From assembly GCA_946481225.1 (NCBI GenBank), contig CAMLNJ010000108.1, positions 1 to 8,311 of the forward strand: a DNA stretch of 8,311 nucleotides. Reading direction: 5' to 3'. The position numbers and the translations under genes are program-made. This document shows positions 5,933 to 8,311 of this stretch, piece by piece. How positions within the stretch are numbered: position 1 is the first letter of the stretch; the number at the start of each line of letters is the position of its first letter. The notes under the pieces were generated by a model, which saw only the letters and a program-made list of their open reading frames with translations, was not told the origin of the DNA and ran no database searches. Origin of the DNA: an uncultured Verrucomicrobiota bacterium. Lineage in GTDB: Bacteria > Verrucomicrobiota > Verrucomicrobiae > Opitutales > Opitutaceae.

Positions 5933-7039
5933 ATGCGCTGGTCGCTGAAGCTCGTTCGAGTCGCGGGCATTGATGTCCGCGTTCACTTCACGTTTCTGCT
6001 TTTCCTCGCGTGGATCGCGCTGGCGCACTACCAGATGGGCGGCCGATCGGCGATGCTCGTGGGAGTGACGTTCATCGTGGCGCTCTTCACCTGTGTGTTG
6101 TTGCACGAGTTTGGTCATGCCCTCGCCGCGCGCGCGTTCGGCATTCGCACGCCGGATATCACGCTGCTTCCGATCGGCGGAGTCGCTCGTTTGCAGCGTA
6201 TGCCGGAGCATCCGGGGCAGGAACTGATCGTCGCCTTGGCGGGACCGGCGGTGAATTTGTTGATCGCGGCCGTGCTGATTTTTTTCCTCGGACGCCATAC
6301 GGACGTCGCCCATTTGGAGTTCGTTGAACAGCCGCGCGCCGAGTTGTTCGCGAAGCTCGCGTCGATGAACCTGGCGCTCGCGTTCTTCAATTTGATCCCC
6401 GCTTTTCCGATGGACGGCGGGCGCGTGTTGCGGGCGCTGCTGGCGATGTTCATGCCTTACGGGCGGGCCACCCAAATCGCCGCGTCGGCCGGCCAAGCGC
6501 TGGCGTTCGTGTTGGGATTCCTCGGGCTTTTCTACAACCCGATGCTGATCTTCGTGGCGTTTTTCGTTTTCCTCGGCGCGCAGCAGGAAGCCGCCCTCGC
6601 GCAACTGAAGGATGCTTCGAGCAACCTGAGCGTGTCGGAAGCCATGATGACGCATCTGATGCGTTTGCGCTCGGACGCCAAACTCGAGGATGCGGTGGAA
6701 ATGCTGCTTCGAACGTCGCAACATGAGTTTCCGGTGCTCGACGATGACGAGCGTGTCTTGGGCGTCTTGACCAGAGACGACATGATCGTCGCCCTGCGGA
6801 AACGCGGCGCGGATACGCCGGTCGCCGATGTCATGCGCCGTGATCTTCCCTCGGTGAGGGAGGGAGACGCGTTCAACGAGGCGCTTCATCACATGCAGCA
6901 ATCCCGTTGCCCGGTGCTTCCGGTGGTCGACGCCGCAAATCGGTTCGTCGGACTCATTACGCCGGAGAATCTCGGCGAATTGATGCTGGTTCAGTCGCTT
7001 CGTTCCCGTGCGGCCCGCCCTGTTTGGCGGACGGTGTGA
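5933..7039 (+). CDS. Site-2-protease-family (M50) membrane metalloprotease with two CBS domains
   Basis: A 368-residue integral membrane zinc protease of the S2P/M50 family, which cuts substrates inside the membrane, often to release regulators. The zinc motif HEFGH is at residues 58-62. The second metal-binding region is NLIPAFPMDGG at 153-163, with the supporting motifs LPIGGVARL (79-87) and GPAVNLL (104-110). Membrane segments are at about 14-32, 40-57, 96-119, 144-160 and 185-215. Two CBS domains follow at about 235-290 and 298-352; CBS pairs usually bind adenosyl nucleotides. The ATG at 5933 is preferred. The family starts 'MRWSLKL.RVAGIDV.VH', and AAAGGGG lies 8 nt upstream. In-frame starts at 5906 (ATG) and 5852 (TTG) would add a non-conserved tail crossing the stem-loop. 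The gene sits behind hsp20 and probably belongs to the same stress response. Its substrate cannot be read from the sequence. Confidence 0.93.
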   Translation: MRWSLKLVRVAGIDVRVHFTFLLFLAWIALAHYQMGGRSAMLVGVTFIVALFTCVLLHEFGHALAARAFGIRTPDITLLPIGGVARLQRMPEHPGQELIVALAGPAVNLLIAAVLIFFLGRHTDVAHLEFVEQPRAELFAKLASMNLALAFFNLIPAFPMDGGRVLRALLAMFMPYGRATQIAASAGQALAFVLGFLGLFYNPMLIFVAFFVFLGAQQEAALAQLKDASSNLSVSEAMMTHLMRLRSDAKLEDAVEMLLRTSQHEFPVLDDDERVLGVLTRDDMIVALRKRGADTPVADVMRRDLPSVREGDAFNEALHHMQQSRCPVLPVVDAANRFVGLITPENLGELMLVQSLRSRAARPVWRTV

Positions 7040-7187
7040 CGCGGTCGCTGCCGATCCAGCCGCGTTGAAAGCCGAACTTGGAAGAACGGCGAGACGATGC
7101 CGCGCCGGGTTCCAAGGGTGCACAAAGCGATCAGGCGCTCGGCGGTGGGTTTGGCGACGGCGATGGATCCGCGAACCGGGCGACCTA
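7040..7187. other. Non-coding stretch after the protease gene
   Basis: No recognisable gene is seen. A minus-strand reading frame beginning in the adjacent palindrome (MPRFIYQTQLGRPV...) crosses this stretch and enters the protease antisense, but it has no ribosome site and no family resemblance. A weak CGCGG/CCGCG pairing (7040-7044 with 7060-7064) follows the protease stop. Confidence 0.4.
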
Positions 7188-7361
7188 GCTGTGTCTGGTA
7201 AATAAATCGGGGCATCGCTGGCGCTCTACGAGTGAAACGAGAAAGGGCGTCGGGCCGGCGTTGCCCTCGGCGGCACGGACCTCCGGTCCGCCTCCGCCTC
7301 GGTCGCCTTGGCGAGCGCCCTTTCTCGCTCACGCCGCCTCGGTTTATTTACCAGACACAGC
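7188..7361. repeat. 174-nt imperfect palindrome, MITE-like
   Basis: The ends are 26-nt inverted repeats (7188-7213 and 7336-7361) that agree at 24 of 26 bases, including 19 perfect outer bases (GCTGTGTCTGGTAAATAAA). Inside, GTGAAACGAGAAAGGGCG (7232-7249) is inverted with one gap and one change at 7316-7332. The centre is a perfect hairpin, CGGACC-TCC-GGTCCG (7276-7290). The two arms therefore align over most of their length, the right one shorter by about 17 nt. It could be a non-autonomous hairpin element (MITE) or a large bidirectional terminator between the convergent protease and tRNA genes. I see no matching target-site duplication: ACCTA is on the left and CTGGT on the right. No transposase is present. 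Confidence 0.6.
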
Positions 7362-7372
7362 CTGGTTTGTTG

Positions 7373-7402
7373 GAAAATCGGACTCCTTTGTTTTCAGGAG
7401 CC
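7373..7402 (-). terminator. Intrinsic terminator of tRNA-Ser
   Basis: On the minus strand, just after the tRNA 3' end, GGCTCCT pairs with AGGAGTCC across an 8-nt loop, with one bulged base. A short T-run (ATTTTCC) follows. This fits a rho-independent terminator for the tRNA transcript. Confidence 0.6.
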
Positions 7403-7406
7403 AAAG

Positions 7407-7496
7407 TGGCGGAGAGGGTGGGATTCGAACCCACGTTAGCCTTTCAGCTAAACCGCATTTCGAGTGCGGCGCGATCGACCACTCTGCCACCTCTCC
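7407..7496 (-). tRNA. tRNA-Ser (anticodon CGA)
   Basis: The 90-nt minus-strand sequence folds as a class II tRNA. The acceptor stem is GGAGAGG/CCTCTCC with discriminator G and an encoded CCA (7407-7409). The D-arm is GCAGAGTGGTCGATCGC. The anticodon arm is CCGCA-CTCGAAA-TGCGG, with anticodon CGA reading UCG codons. A long serine-type variable arm (TTTAGCTGAAAGGCTAACG) and a T-arm with GGTTCGAATCC follow. All arms are intact. The gene lies downstream of the EF-hand gene on the same strand but is separated from it by a strong terminator, so it probably has its own promoter. Confidence 0.97.
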
Positions 7497-7575
7497 GGTT
7501 GCAGGACGGCAGACCGTAGGGTCGGAACGGCCGAACGGAAGCCGAAAGTTTGGATCTTCGCGCGAGGAGGAGGGC

Positions 7576-7610
7576 AAAAAAGGAAACGCGAGGCCCGTGC
7601 GGGCCTCGCG
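7576..7610 (-). terminator. Strong intrinsic terminator of the EF-hand gene
   Basis: CGCGAGGCCC (7587-7596) and GGGCCTCGCG (7601-7610) form a perfect 10-bp stem with a 4-nt loop. On the minus strand the stem is followed by TTTCCTTTTTTGCC. It lies 41 nt after the EF-hand stop codon and isolates that gene from the tRNA. Confidence 0.9.
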
Positions 7611-7651
7611 TGGAAGGGATTGGGCGGATGGCGAACGAGCTTCGGGACGGC

Positions 7652-8266
7652 TCAGGCGCCGGCGGGCTTGGTTCCCGAGGGCTTGGTCCCGGAGGGGGAC
7701 TTGCCGCCCGAGGCGGGCTTGGGGGGAGGCGGCGGAGCGAATTCCTTCGGCGTGAGCTGGCCGTCGGCGTTCTTGTCGAGAGTCGCCAGGCCGGCCGGGG
7801 CCGCGGCGATTTCCTCGGCGGAGAGCGAGCCGTCCTTGTCGGTATCGAGCGCGACCATCATGGGCGGAGGCGGCGGCGTGGGCTTCTTGGGGGGAGTGGA
7901 CGAATCGGTGCCTGAGGCGGGCTTGCCGGAGGCGGGCTTGGTTCCGGTCGAGCCGGTGCCGGAGCTCGAGGCGGGCTTGGAGCCCGACGCGGACGGGGGC
8001 GGAGGCGGCGGGGCGATGATCAGCTCGTCGGGCGTGAGGCGTCCGTCGTCGTTGAGGTCGAGGTCGAGCAGGCTGACGGGCGCGTCGGCGATCTCGGCGG
8101 CGGAGATGACGTGGTCCTCGTCCGCGTCGAGCGTGAGGACGAGCGAGTCTGGAGGCGGAGGCGGAGTCTGGGTCTGGCCGGCGCCGCCTCCGATGGAGGG
8201 CTTGGCGGGGGCGGACCAGAGGGCGGGGGTGGCGAAGGCGAGAGCGAGCAGGATTTTCGAGTTCAT
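7652..8266 (-). CDS. Secreted proline-rich EF-hand calcium-binding protein
   Basis: A 204-residue protein with a signal peptide (MNSKILLALAFATPALWSA). It carries four EF-hand-type loops in two pairs: loops starting at Asp47 and Asp70, and at Asp141 and Asp164. Loops 2-4 have the standard D-x-D/N-x-D-G...E pattern. Loop 1 keeps the acidic residues (47, 49, 51, 58) but has His52 where Gly is usual. Each pair is bracketed by runs of five or six prolines, and the halves look like an internal duplication. The linker (about 92-130) and tail (about 183-204) are built from Gly/Ser/Lys/Pro units such as KPASG and SGTKP. It is probably exported and calcium-binding, with a structural or cell-surface role; no enzymatic domain is seen. 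The signal peptide fixes the start. The bases upstream cannot be read, because adapter sequence begins 9 nt before the ATG. Confidence 0.85.
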   Translation of the reverse strand: MNSKILLALAFATPALWSAPAKPSIGGGAGQTQTPPPPPDSLVLTLDADEDHVISAAEIADAPVSLLDLDLNDDGRLTPDELIIAPPPPPPSASGSKPASSSGTGSTGTKPASGKPASGTDSSTPPKKPTPPPPPMMVALDTDKDGSLSAEEIAAAPAGLATLDKNADGQLTPKEFAPPPPPKPASGGKSPSGTKPSGTKPAGA

Positions 8267-8274
8267 CGGTGGTG

Positions 8275-8311
8275 AGATCGGAAGAGCGTCGTGTAGGGAA
8301 CGTGGGGGGGG
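8275..8311. other. Illumina adapter read-through plus poly-G (not genomic)
   Basis: From 8275 the sequence begins AGATCGGAAGAGC, the universal Illumina TruSeq adapter start, and continues GTCGTGTAGGGAA (to 8300), the known read-2 side of that adapter. It then degrades to CGTG and a run of eight G, as two-colour instruments produce when signal is lost. These bases are an assembly artefact at a contig end and should be trimmed. Confidence 0.95.

Noticed and set aside
5468..7123. A 551-codon minus-strand frame antisense to hsp20 and the protease
   Set aside because: It is rich in Arg/His/Gln with no domain, and both plus-strand proteins are well-known families.
6991..7332. A minus-strand frame encoding MPRFIYQTQLGRPV...
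   Set aside because: It starts inside the palindrome, ends antisense in the protease gene, has no ribosome site and resembles no family. The same PRFIYQTQ string is read from the other arm simply because the arms are inverted copies.
1..8311. CRISPR array, prophage or defence island
   Set aside because: No regularly spaced repeats, phage structural genes, transposase, nuclease or toxin-antitoxin genes are seen.

Overview
The window looks like a contig from a high-GC Gram-negative bacterium, most likely a verrucomicrobium of the Opitutaceae type. This is an inference from four traits: a LacI-type regulator with a YRPDPELAKLMKHLR hinge, a very large secreted LamG/TSP3/beta-propeller protein ending in the 'FYRIRV' C-terminal domain common in that phylum, a GTAG-headed REP pair, and a secreted proline-rich EF-hand protein. 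No 16S rRNA or universal marker is present, so the assignment stays tentative.

Left part (1-4600, minus strand). A LacI-family regulator runs off the left edge. A perfect 15-bp dyad touches its start codon and is a candidate autoregulatory operator. Upstream lie a 45-nt stem-loop and a REPIN-like pair of inverted hairpins. Next comes a 3.2-kb gene for a secreted protein with a LamG domain, calcium-binding TSP3-like repeats and a BNR_4-type beta-propeller. The propeller keeps the His/His/Tyr/Arg set I associate with ulvan-lyase-like enzymes. Together the pair suggests sensing and breakdown of a polysaccharide.

Middle part (4600-7039, plus strand). A small MTH1187-type thiamine-binding protein comes first. 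A 394-nt region rich in dyads follows, then an Hsp20 small heat-shock protein. Last is a site-2-protease-family membrane metalloprotease with two CBS domains. Hsp20 and the protease lie 96 nt apart on the same strand, separated by a GC-rich stem-loop, and probably form a stress-related pair.

Right part (7040-8311). A 174-nt imperfect palindrome, MITE-like or a large bidirectional hairpin, sits between the protease and a convergent tRNA-Ser(CGA). Two intrinsic terminators follow, one for the tRNA and one for a secreted EF-hand protein. All three of these features read on the minus strand. The last 37 bases are not biological: they match the Illumina TruSeq adapter followed by poly-G, so the true sequence ends at about 8274.

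I found no CRISPR array, prophage, transposase or defence system. The strongest leads are the lyase-like propeller protein, the REPIN with compensatory changes, the tRNA-adjacent palindrome, and the adapter artefact.
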